Assembly: GCF_001426905.1 (NCBI RefSeq)
Contig: NZ_LMFQ01000023.1
Coordinates: forward strand, 262,482-326,481
DNA from: Caulobacter sp. Root1455
GTDB taxonomy: Bacteria; Pseudomonadota; Alphaproteobacteria; Caulobacterales; Caulobacteraceae
Length of the DNA: 64,000 nucleotides
Direction of reading: 5' to 3'
Position numbers and translations under genes: made by a program. Shown here piece by piece: positions 24,966 to 33,996 of the stretch. Each line of letters opens with the position of its first letter. The stretch's first letter is position 1. The notes beneath the pieces are model-generated. The model ran no database searches. It worked only from the letters and a program-made list of their open reading frames with translations, and was not told the origin of the DNA.

Positions 24966-27208
24966 GACGCATCGCCGGCGATGGCTTCGACGAATTCGCC
25001 GTAGCAGGCCTCGGGCGAGAAGCTGCGGCGAACGCGATCGAGCGCGGCTTCGCCCTGGGCGACGCGCCGGTCGGCGCTCGCCAGCAGCCCGACCACATGG
25101 GCGGCGAACAGGTCGGGATCGTCGGCCCGCAGGACGCAGGACCGCAGCAGCTCCTCCACCCCCTGCAGGCTGACCGAGGTCGCGACCATGGCCTTGCCGC
25201 GCCCCAGCGCCTCGATCACCTTGATCTTCAGTCCCGAACCCGTCGTCAGCGGCGAGACCACGACCGCGGCGCGGGCGTAGAGCGGATCGAGGTCCGGCAC
25301 CGGTCCCAGCATCCGCACGCCGGGCGGAACGGTGGCGAAGGCCCGGCTGACATTGCCCGCGACCGTCAGGACCGCTTCGGGTTGCGCCGCCCTCACGGTC
25401 GGCCAGACCTGGTCGAAGAACCATCTCAAGCCGACGACATTGGGCGCGGTGTTGCTGCCGACGAACAGCAGGAGCGGCCCCTCGCCGGGGCTGGCGGCGG
25501 CGACGGGCGTGGCGGCCAGCGGCGCGACGATCACCTTCTGGTTGGGATTGGCGGCGCTGACCGCCGCCGCTTCGGTCTCCTGGATGGCGACCACGGCGTC
25601 GGCCTGGGACAACAGTTCGAATTCGCGTTCCGGGTCCAGCGTGGCGACCGAGTCCGTGGCCCCCACGGCGGCGAACGACGCCGTCCGGCTGGAGAACAGA
25701 TCGTGCATGACCACGAAGCAGGGCGCGCCCGGCGTCAGGGCGTAGGGGGCCAGCGGCGTCAGGAAGGCGTAGTCGGCCACGATGGCCCCCGCGCCGCGCG
25801 CCCGTTCGGCGACGTAGAGCCGGTCGACATCGGCGGCCGCCGCGCTGACGGCGTAGGGCGCGGGCTTGACCCACCCGCTGGACTTCAGCTTCAGCTTGGC
25901 CAGCAGGCGCTCCAGCCCCGTCAGCAACGCCGAGCCCAGGACGGCCGGGTCCTGGGCGATCAGCAGGTCGCCGACCCGCCATCCGCCGCGCACCCGCACC
26001 CGATCGAACACGGCCATTTCCGGCGTCAGCCGCATCCAGGGCCAGCGCCCGAACGTCCCGGGGCTGGGCCCCAGGAACTCCAGGGACAGTCCGCGCGCCT
26101 TCAGCGCCCGGCATAAGCTCAGCAGGTAGGTCGAGCTGCCATTGGTGGACCCGATCACCCTCTGGCGCGACAACACCACCACCCGCCCGGCCGCCGAGGT
26201 CCGGCGCGGCGTCGCGGGACCTCGCGCCAGCGCCGTCAAACGGTCGCCGACCACGATGGTCAGCAACGCCGCGCTGGTTGGCGAGCGCAGGCCGGTCCGC
26301 AGGGCCTTCAGGATCGCGCCGCGCTTCAGATCGGCCACGATCCGGACAAAGCCCCGCGCGGCCGTGATGCTCCGTTCACGGACGGACAGGGCGGCGTCCA
26401 GCGTCGGCGAGACCTCGACCTCGGCGCGATAGCGCGCGGCGTTGGCGGCCATCGCCTCCAGCCGCGCCTCGTCCAGCCGGTGCGAGATCGACACGCGGTG
26501 CTTGCGGTAGAAATAGGTCAGGTCCGGATAGGCCCTCAGGCGCAGCCCCCTGGCCATCGCCCGCGCCAGCAGGTCGTAGTCCTCGCCGACGGGCAGCGCC
26601 TCGTCGTAGGCGACCGCCGCGAGCCGCAGCGCCTCGCGCCGGATCAGCGGCTTGGTGAAGCCCAGGACCGGCTCGCGTCCGAACAATCGGTTGGATCGGA
26701 CGAAGGCGGGCAGGTCGATCCAGCGCGGCGCGCCGCCCAGCATCCGAGACAGCAGGGCGCGCGGCGGCGCCGTTTCGTCCTCGGAAAAGATCAGCAGGTC
26801 ATCGACCGCGATGTCCGCGCCGTCGGCCTGGGCCTTGGTCAGCAAGGTCTTCAAGCGTTCGGGATGGATCAGGTCGTCGCTGTCGACCACCGCCACCCAG
26901 TCCCCCCGGGCGACAGCCAGGGCCGCGTTGCGCGCCGCGCCCGGCCCGGCGCTGCGGTCGCGCTCCAGAAGGCGGATCCGGGGATCCAGGGCGGCCAAGC
27001 GCCGAACGATGGCCACGCTGTCGTCCCGTGAGCCGTCATCGACGACGATGACCTCCAGGTCCCTCAGGGTCTGGCGCTGGATCGAGGCCAGGGCGTCGGC
27101 GATGAACGCCGAGCCGTTGTGGTTGGCCATCAGGACGCTGACGCGCGGCGCGCGCGGCGGGGCCGCCCCCGCGGCGCCGAGCCGGGCCTCTTCGACGAGG
27201 TCGATCAC
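24962..27208 (-). CDS. Bifunctional glycosyltransferase (GT2 plus GT4 domains)
   Basis: A 748-residue fusion. The first 320 residues are a GT2 domain (VSVLMANHNGSAFIADAL, VIVVDDGSRDDS, WVAVVDSDDLIHPERL with the metal-binding DSDD, then LPVGEDYDLLARAMARG), closely resembling the ExoO-like protein at 29847. From about 350 a GT-B domain starts (RVVVLSRQRVIGSTNGSSTY), with LLLFVGSNTAPNVVGLRWFF near 590 and VVVSPLTTGSGLKIKVIEAL near 660, the GT4 donor-binding region. One polypeptide may add two consecutive sugars. It heads a coupled pair with the acyltransferase. Confidence 0.87.
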   Translation of the reverse strand: MIDLVEEARLGAAGAAPPRAPRVSVLMANHNGSAFIADALASIQRQTLRDLEVIVVDDGSRDDSVAIVRRLAALDPRIRLLERDRSAGPGAARNAALAVARGDWVAVVDSDDLIHPERLKTLLTKAQADGADIAVDDLLIFSEDETAPPRALLSRMLGGAPRWIDLPAFVRSNRLFGREPVLGFTKPLIRREALRLAAVAYDEALPVGEDYDLLARAMARGLRLRAYPDLTYFYRKHRVSISHRLDEARLEAMAANAARYRAEVEVSPTLDAALSVRERSITAARGFVRIVADLKRGAILKALRTGLRSPTSAALLTIVVGDRLTALARGPATPRRTSAAGRVVVLSRQRVIGSTNGSSTYLLSLCRALKARGLSLEFLGPSPGTFGRWPWMRLTPEMAVFDRVRVRGGWRVGDLLIAQDPAVLGSALLTGLERLLAKLKLKSSGWVKPAPYAVSAAAADVDRLYVAERARGAGAIVADYAFLTPLAPYALTPGAPCFVVMHDLFSSRTASFAAVGATDSVATLDPEREFELLSQADAVVAIQETEAAAVSAANPNQKVIVAPLAATPVAAASPGEGPLLLFVGSNTAPNVVGLRWFFDQVWPTVRAAQPEAVLTVAGNVSRAFATVPPGVRMLGPVPDLDPLYARAAVVVSPLTTGSGLKIKVIEALGRGKAMVATSVSLQGVEELLRSCVLRADDPDLFAAHVVGLLASADRRVAQGEAALDRVRRSFSPEACYGEFVEAIAGDAS

Positions 27209-27373
27209 CGCTTCAGGCTCCCGGCGCGACCTGCGCGCCTTTGCCGCTTCCGGGGAACGGCGCCGGGTCCTTCCGCGTAACGACTTTGTGGATTAAACAT
27301 TCAGGCATCCGATCTGTGGAGCCGTGGGTTGAGCCAGGCGTCCAAGGGCGGACCGAAATGGGAAGCCGGGATC

Positions 27374-27562
27374 ATGGGCTTGAGGCGGAAGATACCGAAC
27401 TACACGGGCCCGGGTCCGGTCGTGGCGCAGCGCTCCGACGCCGCTCCCGCCGCCAGGGAGAAGCCCAAGCCGCGCTGGTCGAAGCGCCAGACCCTGGCGT
27501 TCATCATCGCCTTCAACGTCGTGGGCTGGACCGCGGCGTGGGTGGTGTTCAGGCCCCATTGA
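27374..27562 (+). CDS. Small membrane protein, unknown function
   Basis: A 62-residue frame, MGLRRKIPNYTGPGPV onward, rich in Pro/Lys/Arg, ending in one hydrophobic helix (TLAFIIAFNVVGWTAAWVVF) and FRPH. A GGG purine patch precedes the ATG. The layout, cytoplasmic basic part plus C-terminal anchor, resembles small single-pass proteins seen in polysaccharide loci, but I recognise no family. It lies alone on the plus strand between two minus-strand genes; the codon composition and membrane segment argue it is real. A start at TTG 27329 would add 15 residues. Confidence 0.5.
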   Translation: MGLRRKIPNYTGPGPVVAQRSDAAPAAREKPKPRWSKRQTLAFIIAFNVVGWTAAWVVFRPH

Positions 27563-27590
27563 GCCACGGTCGGCGCGGCGGGTCCAAAGC

Positions 27591-29747
27591 CTAGCCATTG
27601 GCGTAATACCCCTTGAACTGGCCGTAGTAGAAGGCCGGGTCGCCGTAGCCGAACCGCTGCTGCTTGCGGAAATCCACCTGGGTCAAGGCCAGGCCGGCGA
27701 TCGTCGCGCCCGACTGCTCCAGATGGCGCAACCCCTCGTCCACGGCGTTGGCGGATGTCTTGCGCCACCGCGCCACGTGCAGGACGACCTCCGCCTTCGC
27801 CGCCAGCACGCGCGTGTCCGCCACGGCCAGGACAGGCGCCGTATCGAGCAGGACCAGATCGAAGCGGGCCGACAGCGCCGACAGCAACCGGTCCATGGCC
27901 GGCTGTGAAAACACGTCCTGGTGGACCGTCTGACGGTGGGCGGTGGGCAGCAGCATGGCGCCCGAGACGTCCGGCAGCAGGGCCTGGTCGAGTCCGCAGG
28001 CGCCCGACAGCACCTCGAGCAGCCCGACATCGGGTTCACGGCCCAGCAGCTGATTGAGGCTGCGGCGGCGAAGGTCGCAATCGACGAGCACGACTTTGAG
28101 GCCGGCCTGGGCCGCGCTGCGCGCCATGCAGACGCTGACCGTGGTCTTGCCCTCCCCCGGCAGGGAAGAGGTCACGGCGACGATCCGCACGCCGCCGAAC
28201 TCGCCGTGCAGCAGGACCGCGCGCAGCGTGCGGAAGGATTCGGCGAACACCGACAGGGGTCTGGCCAGCACATGCCCGGCCGGCGCCATGTCGCGGTCGC
28301 GGCGACTCGACACCGACCGCAGCAGCGGCACCGAGCCGAGCGCCGTCAGGTTCAGCTTGCGTTCGACATCGGCCGCCGTGGCCAGGCTGTCGTCCATCGC
28401 CTCGGCCAGCAGGACCGCGCCGATTCCCAGGACCAGGGCCAGCACCACGCCCAGCGAGATATTGATCGGCACGTTGGGCGAGCTGGGCGCGTTCGACGTC
28501 CGCGCCCGCGAGACCAGTTCGGCGTCGGAATCCTGCAGCGCCGCCTGAGACGAGGTTTCGCGATAGCGGGCCAGCAACGACTCATAGTCCGTGCGCGCCA
28601 CCTGGGCGTCGCGTTCGAGCCGGTTGAGCGACACGCTGGCGGCGTTGACGCCGGCCAGGCCGCCGCGCGCCGCGCCCAGGCTGCCCGCGAGCGAGCTCGT
28701 CCGCTGCCGCGCCACCTGGGTCTTGGCCTCGAGGTTCGACATCACCCGGTGGATTTCTTCCTCGATCTGCCGGTCGATGTCGCCCAGCTCCCGCTGCGCC
28801 TTGAGCAGGTCGGGGTGGCGGGGACCATAACGGCCCTGAAGATCGGCGACGGCCGCGCTGACCGCCGCCCGCTGCTCGCGCAGCTTCTGGATGACCTGGG
28901 AATCCAGGGCCTCGCCCACGTCGTCGCCCCGCGAACCGCGGGCCAGCTGGCTGCGCGCGGTGTCGAGGCGCGCCTGTTCGGTGGCCTCCTCGGCCCGCGC
29001 CGCGGCCAGTTGCTGGTTGTAGCTGGAGATCTCCTGCTCGGCCAAGGTCGCGCCCGAGGCGCTGAGCAGGTTGTTGCGCGCGCGATAGGCGGCGACGGCG
29101 GCCTCCTTGGCGGCCAGTTCCGGTTCGAGCTTGGCCAACCGCCGCTGCAGCCACTGGTTGGCTTTGGTGGTGGTCGACATCTTCGCCTCGGATCGCGAGT
29201 TCAGATATTCCTCGGCGAGGGCGTTGGCGATCAGGGCGGCCTTCTGGGGATCGCGCGAGGTGAAGCCCACATCGACGATGTAGGTCAGGCCCGACCGCCG
29301 GATGTTCAGTCCGCGCTGCACGGCGCCGGTGGCCGCGCCTCGGCCCCGAGCCTCCAGCTGTTCGCGGCTGGCGGGCGGCTCGGGCGGCTTGCGCGGCCCG
29401 AGGCCGGCGAGCCAGCGGTCCAGCGCGGAGGGCTCGCGCAGGAAGGGGTTGAACTCCGGATCCTTCTGCAGTTGCAGCTGGTCGGTGACCCGCTGGGCCA
29501 GTTCGCGCGACTGCAGGACCTCGACCTCGGTGTCGATCACCGTCGACACCGCCGGCGGATCGGGCACCACGGACTGGGAGGCGACGACCTGCTCGGGACT
29601 CGGATTGAACATGATCCGCGACTTGGCGGTGAACAGGCGCGGCGCGGTCAGGGTCAGGATGAGGGCGGCCAGCAGCACGATCGCGGCCACGGCGATGAAC
29701 GTTCGCAGCCGGCGCTGAAACATCCGCCACGCCTTGCGCGGATCCAT
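27591..29747 (-). CDS. Polysaccharide co-polymerase with tyrosine-kinase domain (Wzc/ExoP-like)
   Basis: A 718-residue protein. A first membrane helix (about 17-36) and a Wzz domain follow (TAKSRIMFNPSPEQVVA onward); a coiled-coil periplasmic region spans about 185-400 and the second helix about 430-448. The cytoplasmic BY-kinase has Walker A SSLPGEGKTT (527-536), Walker A' VVLVDCDLR (552-560) and Walker B LVLLDTAP (631-638). It ends in a Tyr cluster (Tyr701, 707, 708, 714, 715), the autophosphorylation tail. It controls polymer length and export. Upstream of this ATG the frame continues to HEAPKTVSEV without a start. An out-of-frame ATG at 29841 (MTIATHSPSFTALPPP) would join it if the C9 tract at 29794-29802 were C8. 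The true N-terminus is therefore uncertain. Confidence 0.9.
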   Translation of the reverse strand: MDPRKAWRMFQRRLRTFIAVAAIVLLAALILTLTAPRLFTAKSRIMFNPSPEQVVASQSVVPDPPAVSTVIDTEVEVLQSRELAQRVTDQLQLQKDPEFNPFLREPSALDRWLAGLGPRKPPEPPASREQLEARGRGAATGAVQRGLNIRRSGLTYIVDVGFTSRDPQKAALIANALAEEYLNSRSEAKMSTTTKANQWLQRRLAKLEPELAAKEAAVAAYRARNNLLSASGATLAEQEISSYNQQLAAARAEEATEQARLDTARSQLARGSRGDDVGEALDSQVIQKLREQRAAVSAAVADLQGRYGPRHPDLLKAQRELGDIDRQIEEEIHRVMSNLEAKTQVARQRTSSLAGSLGAARGGLAGVNAASVSLNRLERDAQVARTDYESLLARYRETSSQAALQDSDAELVSRARTSNAPSSPNVPINISLGVVLALVLGIGAVLLAEAMDDSLATAADVERKLNLTALGSVPLLRSVSSRRDRDMAPAGHVLARPLSVFAESFRTLRAVLLHGEFGGVRIVAVTSSLPGEGKTTVSVCMARSAAQAGLKVVLVDCDLRRRSLNQLLGREPDVGLLEVLSGACGLDQALLPDVSGAMLLPTAHRQTVHQDVFSQPAMDRLLSALSARFDLVLLDTAPVLAVADTRVLAAKAEVVLHVARWRKTSANAVDEGLRHLEQSGATIAGLALTQVDFRKQQRFGYGDPAFYYGQFKGYYANG

Positions 29748-29793
29748 GACCTCGGAAACCGTCTTGGGCGCCTCATGGGCCGCGCCGCTGCGC

Positions 29794-29802
29794 GGGGGGG
29801 GG
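29794..29802 (-). repeat. Homopolymer tract C9 (coding strand) at the 5' end of the co-polymerase gene
   Basis: Nine G on the plus strand. With nine bases the frame from ATG 29841 stops at a TGA after 22 codons; with eight it runs on into the co-polymerase. It is either a sequencing error or a slippery, possibly phase-variable, tract. Confidence 0.7.
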
Positions 29803-29846
29803 TAGAGCGGTGAAGGACGGGCTGTGAGTGGCGATCGTCATGGCGT

Positions 29847-30875
29847 TCACTTCGCGATGGTTTGATTCAGACGGGGGGCGGCTGGCCGAGGCGATGTCGG
29901 CCGCGCCGTGCCGGATTTCGCCCCCAGGCGCCCGACGGAGCGGAGCCAGGCCTGTTCGGCGAGGCGCGCGACAAGGTAGGAGCCAACCTTCCACGAGGTG
30001 AAGGTGCGCAAGGCGGCGACCACGTCGCGCGCCTTCACCGCGTTGATCATCAGCCGCCACTGAAGCCGGCTGTCGACGCTGGCGGCGTGCCGACGAAGCG
30101 CTTGGCGCTCGCCCGCGCTCAGGGGCCTGAGGGCCGCCAGCCCTTGGTCGCAATCGCGCAGACGGCGCAGATCTTCCTCGGAATGGCGCCCGCTCAGCGA
30201 GCCGGCGCGCTCCATGGCGACATAGCCGCGCGGCGGCGACAGAACCATCCGCGCGCCCCGGGCCAGGGCGCGGGCGTAGAACTCGTAGTCCTCGCCCAGC
30301 CTCAACCGCTCGTCATAGACAAGACCGTGCCGGCGCAGGAAGGCCGTGCGCGTCAGCGGCTTGATGAAGCCCAGTTCCTGGCGCGGTCGGCCCTCGCGGC
30401 TGACATTGCCCGACACGAAGGCCTCGAAGTCGATCCGCCGCGGGTCGCCGGCGGGCGTGGAGAGATGGGTGATCGTGGCCGGCGAGGTTTCCCGGGTCCG
30501 GATCAGTTCGTCCGCCACCAGGTCCGCCTCGCCGGCGTCGGCCAGCAGCCGGGCGATGCGCCCGGGGAGGAAATAGTCGTCGGCGTCCAGCACGCAGACC
30601 CAGTCGGCCGTGGTCAGGCTCAGTGCCAGATTGCGCGCGGCGGCCGGACCCTGGTTGGAGGGCTGACGCAGGATCACAAGGCGGCCGCCGCCGTCGTCGC
30701 AGGCGGCCGCCGTCGCGATCGTCTCGTCGTCCGAGGCGTCGTCGATGACGTAGATCTCGGAAACCCCCTGTTGCCGCAAGGCCGACCGAACCGCCCGGCC
30801 GATCGTCGCCTGGGCGTTGTAGGCGGCGACGATCACGCAGACGCCAGCCTCGGGCAGGGGCGTGGGGCGCGTCAT
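29847..30875 (-). CDS. Glycosyltransferase family 2 (ExoO-like)
   Basis: A 342-residue cytoplasmic enzyme: VCVIVAAYNAQATIGRAVRS, IYVIDDASDDET, WVCVLDADDYFLPGRI (metal-binding DADD near 100) and LRLGEDYEFYARALARG (acceptor-site ED near 215). The sequence order, including GFIKPLTRTAFLRRHGL, resembles succinoglycan transferase ExoO and the first half of the 748-residue fusion at 24962, so the two may be products of an old duplication. It begins directly after the stop of ugd with no spacer and ends 6 bases before the possible upstream start of the co-polymerase, so these genes form one operon. Confidence 0.88.
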   Translation of the reverse strand: MTRPTPLPEAGVCVIVAAYNAQATIGRAVRSALRQQGVSEIYVIDDASDDETIATAAACDDGGGRLVILRQPSNQGPAAARNLALSLTTADWVCVLDADDYFLPGRIARLLADAGEADLVADELIRTRETSPATITHLSTPAGDPRRIDFEAFVSGNVSREGRPRQELGFIKPLTRTAFLRRHGLVYDERLRLGEDYEFYARALARGARMVLSPPRGYVAMERAGSLSGRHSEEDLRRLRDCDQGLAALRPLSAGERQALRRHAASVDSRLQWRLMINAVKARDVVAALRTFTSWKVGSYLVARLAEQAWLRSVGRLGAKSGTARPTSPRPAAPRLNQTIAK

Positions 30876-32145
30876 CTAGGCCACCGCCGCGATGGCCGCG
30901 ACCGCCTCCGAGCCCCGGCCCTGGGGTCGTCCCACCCCGACATAGGCGAAGCCCTGTTCGGCCATGTCCTCGGGGCGGTAGATGTTGCGCAGGTCGACCA
31001 CCACGGGCCGCCGCAGCAATCCCTTGACCCGTTCCAGGTCGAGCGCCCGGAACTGATCCCATTCGGTGACGATCACCACCGCGTCGGCCCCTTCGACGGC
31101 CTCGTAGGGCCCCGGACGGAAATCGACGCCGGCGACCAGCCGGCCGGCCTCGCGCATGCCTTCCGGATCATAGCCCTGGACCCGCGCGCCCAGGGCCTGG
31201 AGACCGGTGATGATTTCCAGGGCCGGCGCGTCGCGCATGTCGTCGGTGTTGGGCTTGAAGGTCAGTCCCAGCAGGGCGATCGTCCGGCCGCGCATCTCGC
31301 CGCCGAGCGCGCGGACGACCTTGTCGACCATGGCCTTCTTGCGCGCGTCGTTGACCGCCACGGTGGTTTCGATCAGCCGGATCGGCGCGCCATGATCGCT
31401 GGCGGTGCGGGCCAGGGCGACGGTGTCTTTTGGGAAGCACGAGCCGCCGTAGCCGGGACCGGCGTTGAGGAACTTGCCGCCGATCCGCTTGTCCAGGCCG
31501 ATGCCCCGGGCCACCTGCTGGACGTCGGCCCCGACCTTTTCGCACAGGTCGGCCATCTCGTTCCGGCGTCTCGTTGAGGAACAGCGGGCGATAGAGCTTG
31601 CGCATCAGATCCTCGGCGCGACGGTCGTCGCAGCCGACCACCACCCGGTCGGGACGCTTGAAGTCCTCGATGGCCGCGCCTTCGCGCAGGAACTCCGGGT
31701 TGGACACCACCGCGAAGTCCGCCTCGGGCCGCGCCCGCCGGATGATGGCCTCGACCTCGTCGCCGGTGCCGACCGGCACGGTCGACTTCATGACCACGAC
31801 GGTGAAGCCGTCGATCAGGCCGGCGATCTCCTCGGCGGCGGCGTAGACATAGGACAGGTCGGCATGGCCGTCGCCGCGCCGCGACGGAGTGCCGACCGCG
31901 ATGAACACCGCGTCGGCCTGGCCGACGGCCTCGGCCGGATCGCTGGCGAAGCCGAGCCGTCCTTCGCGGACATTGCGCATCGCCAGTTCGTCGAGACCCG
32001 GCTCGAAGATGGGCATGTCGCCCGCCGTCAACCGCCGGATCCTGTCCGCGTCGCGATCCACGCAAACGACCTCATGGCCGAAATCGGCGAAACAGGCCCC
32101 GGACACCAAGCCGACATAGCCGGCGCCGATCATCGCAACTCGCAT
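30876..32145 (-). pseudogene. ugd: UDP-glucose 6-dehydrogenase, broken by an internal deletion
   Basis: The N-terminal part (MRVAMIGAGYVGLVSGACFA, the NAD-binding GxGxxG) reads through VVSNPEFLREGAAIEDFKRP to LYRPLFLNETPE. There the frame is lost and, one base out of frame, MADLCEKVGADVQQVARGIG continues with the catalytic-Cys block GPGYGGSCFPKDT to the end at 30876. Homologues have about 30 residues between these parts, the ELIKYxxNAFLATKITFINE helix with active-site Lys and Asn; here they are missing. The heptamer AACGAGA occurs twice at the join (31556-31575). GGAAGG before 32145 supports that ATG rather than 32151. The gene should make UDP-glucuronate for the polymer but is very probably inactive. 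Confidence 0.85.
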
Positions 32146-32217
32146 GGTCATGATCCTTCCAAGCGGAGTGAAGCAGGGGGTGGGGCGCGGCCGGTCGAAG
32201 CCGCCGCGAACCGGGCC

Positions 32218-32880
32218 TCAATAGGAGCCCTGGCCCTTGAGGACGGCGGGCACGGTCCAGACGATGATGAAGACATCCCGGCCCAGCGACTTGCGCCGCG
32301 CATAGACGACGTCGCACGCGACCCGGCGGCGGTAGGAGACGTCGTTGCGGCCGCTGACCTGCCACAAGCCGGTGATCCCCGGACGCACCGCGCAGTACGA
32401 GGCGAAGCGGCGGCCGTAGCGCGCGACCTCGGCCTGGACGATCGGGCGCGGTCCGACGATGCTCATCTCGCCGCGCAGCACGTTGAACAGCTGCGGCAGC
32501 TCGTCGAGGCTGGATCGGCGTAGGAAGGATCCCAGGGGCGTGACGCGCGGATCATCCCGCAGCTTGTGGTCCTTGAGCCATTCCTGGCGCGCCAACTCAT
32601 CGACCGCCAGCAGCCTGGCCAGGCGTTCCTCGGCGTTCACGACCATGCTGCGGAACTTCAGGCAACCGAACGGCTGGCCGTCGCGCCCGATCCGCCGATG
32701 GCTGAACAGCACGGGGCCCCCGTCGGCGAGCTTGATGGCGACCGCGATCGTCGCCAGCAGCGGAATGATGAAAATCAGCGCCAGCAACGCCACGGCAATG
32801 TCGAGACATCGAGAAACCACCTCGCTGATCCGAGGCAAACTCGTGTTCACTGATACGACTTGAGTCATGCCAATATTCAC
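32218..32880 (-). CDS. Initiating sugar transferase (polyisoprenyl-phosphate hexose-1-phosphate transferase, ExoY-like)
   Basis: A 220-residue protein: one membrane hairpin near the N-terminus (LDIAVALLALIFIIPLLATI), then the cytoplasmic catalytic core with KFRSMVVNAEERL, DPRVTPLGSFLRRSSLDELP, QLFNVLRGEMSIVGPRP and RPGITGLWQVSGRN, the ordered signature of the bacterial sugar transferase family (PF02397). It moves a hexose-1-phosphate to undecaprenyl phosphate and so starts each repeat unit. I place the start at GTG 32880 because GGAGG lies at 32888-32892, seven bases before it. A perfect inverted repeat sits just upstream in the leader. It is the first gene of the long minus-strand polysaccharide operon. 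Confidence 0.92.
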   Translation of the reverse strand: MNIGMTQVVSVNTSLPRISEVVSRCLDIAVALLALIFIIPLLATIAVAIKLADGGPVLFSHRRIGRDGQPFGCLKFRSMVVNAEERLARLLAVDELARQEWLKDHKLRDDPRVTPLGSFLRRSSLDELPQLFNVLRGEMSIVGPRPIVQAEVARYGRRFASYCAVRPGITGLWQVSGRNDVSYRRRVACDVVYARRKSLGRDVFIIVWTVPAVLKGQGSY

Positions 32881-32900
32881 CGCGCGACCTCCGATACGCA

Positions 32901-32930
32901 AGAAATCATCAAATCGCTTTGATGATTTCT
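32901..32930 (-). promoter_or_regulatory. Perfect 13-bp inverted repeat before the sugar transferase
   Basis: Arms AGAAATCATCAAA and TTTGATGATTTCT are separated by TCGC. It lies 21 bases before the GTG and 9 bases before the ribosome site. It may be an operator over the promoter or a hairpin in the mRNA leader; the arms are A/T-rich, which favours a protein-binding site. Confidence 0.55.
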
Positions 32931-33996
32931 AAATAATCTGAGCCCACCCTAAGTATCTTATGAGAATTGAGAGATGTTATAGTCTTGAACTATCGCAACG
33001 CAGCATTTTCGCCACGTCACCCTGCGCTCTCCCTGCGTCTCCCCGCGCGTGGTCGCAATCGACTCTTACTGACCGTTGTTTTTGATCGTCGGATCGAATC
33101 CGGTAAGATGTCGCAACCTTACGTTATGCACATGACGTTCTGAGGCGCCGTATAGTCAAGTAATCCATAGTTCATATGAAGCACATACCCATACAGCTTC
33201 AGCAAGCGTCGCCATGCAAGAGCCTTCGAATTTCAGCCTGTTGTGCGAATACAAGGCGCCATGTCGTCGCGGGAAACAAGCTTGGCAGAACGAAAAAATG
33301 TGCCCTAGCCGACACGAAATCATTTCTCGGACGAAAATTGAAATCCTCTCGCAAGCAACGCTAGATCAGCAAGCAGTTGATTTTGCATACCTATAAGCGC
33401 GGCAATTCGTCGATCCGCGCACCTGAAGCATGGCTCGCGATTTTGCAGAGCAGCGACAAGCTGGGCTATAGAATTAGCTTGACTGCTAGTATCGGAAATT
33501 CCTTATATATTACAATATCTTCAGCAAATATCGGCATATTCGTGCATAATGTGGCATAAAAATAGGACAGTATACCTATATTCGCCCAATTTTTGCTTTA
33601 TTTACGTGACCCATAATCACACCAAAGTACATCCGACGGCGCGATTATTGGACTAGATCGGTCAAATTTGACCTTTCATGGTAATCGGCCGCGCTGTCGC
33701 ACGTCGATCTGGCGTTGACTGACGGAAAGCGCTTCGCGCCGCGATCATCGGATCGGGATGGCGCGCAACGTCCCCTGCAAGGAATTGCTGCGGCGCAAAT
33801 GCCGGCGAATACTTATCGCCGAATGCGCTGGCCGCCCTTCACGCGACCGGTCGGCGGAGAACAACCGCAACGCCGCGATCCGGGCCGACGGCGGCGCGTG
33901 CTCAGCGCCTGGCGACATCGGCTCCCCAAGCTCGGCGGCTCATGATCATGTTGAAAAGCGAGCGGCCGACGGGCCCGGCGCCGGCCGCCCAAGCGC
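32931..33996. other. AT-rich intergenic stretch with no convincing gene
   Basis: About 1.07 kb between the polysaccharide operon and the TonB receptor's 3' end. Base composition is visibly lower in G+C than anywhere else in the window, above all from 33100 to 33680. Frames of about 60 codons on the plus strand lack ribosome sites, family motifs and the codon bias of the neighbours. It probably holds promoters and operators for the polysaccharide operon plus decayed or foreign DNA. Confidence 0.5.

Noticed and set aside
33176..33559. Small plus-strand frames of about 60 codons in the AT-rich gap
   Set aside because: No ribosome sites, no family, and codon use unlike neighbours; frames this short occur by chance in lower-GC DNA.
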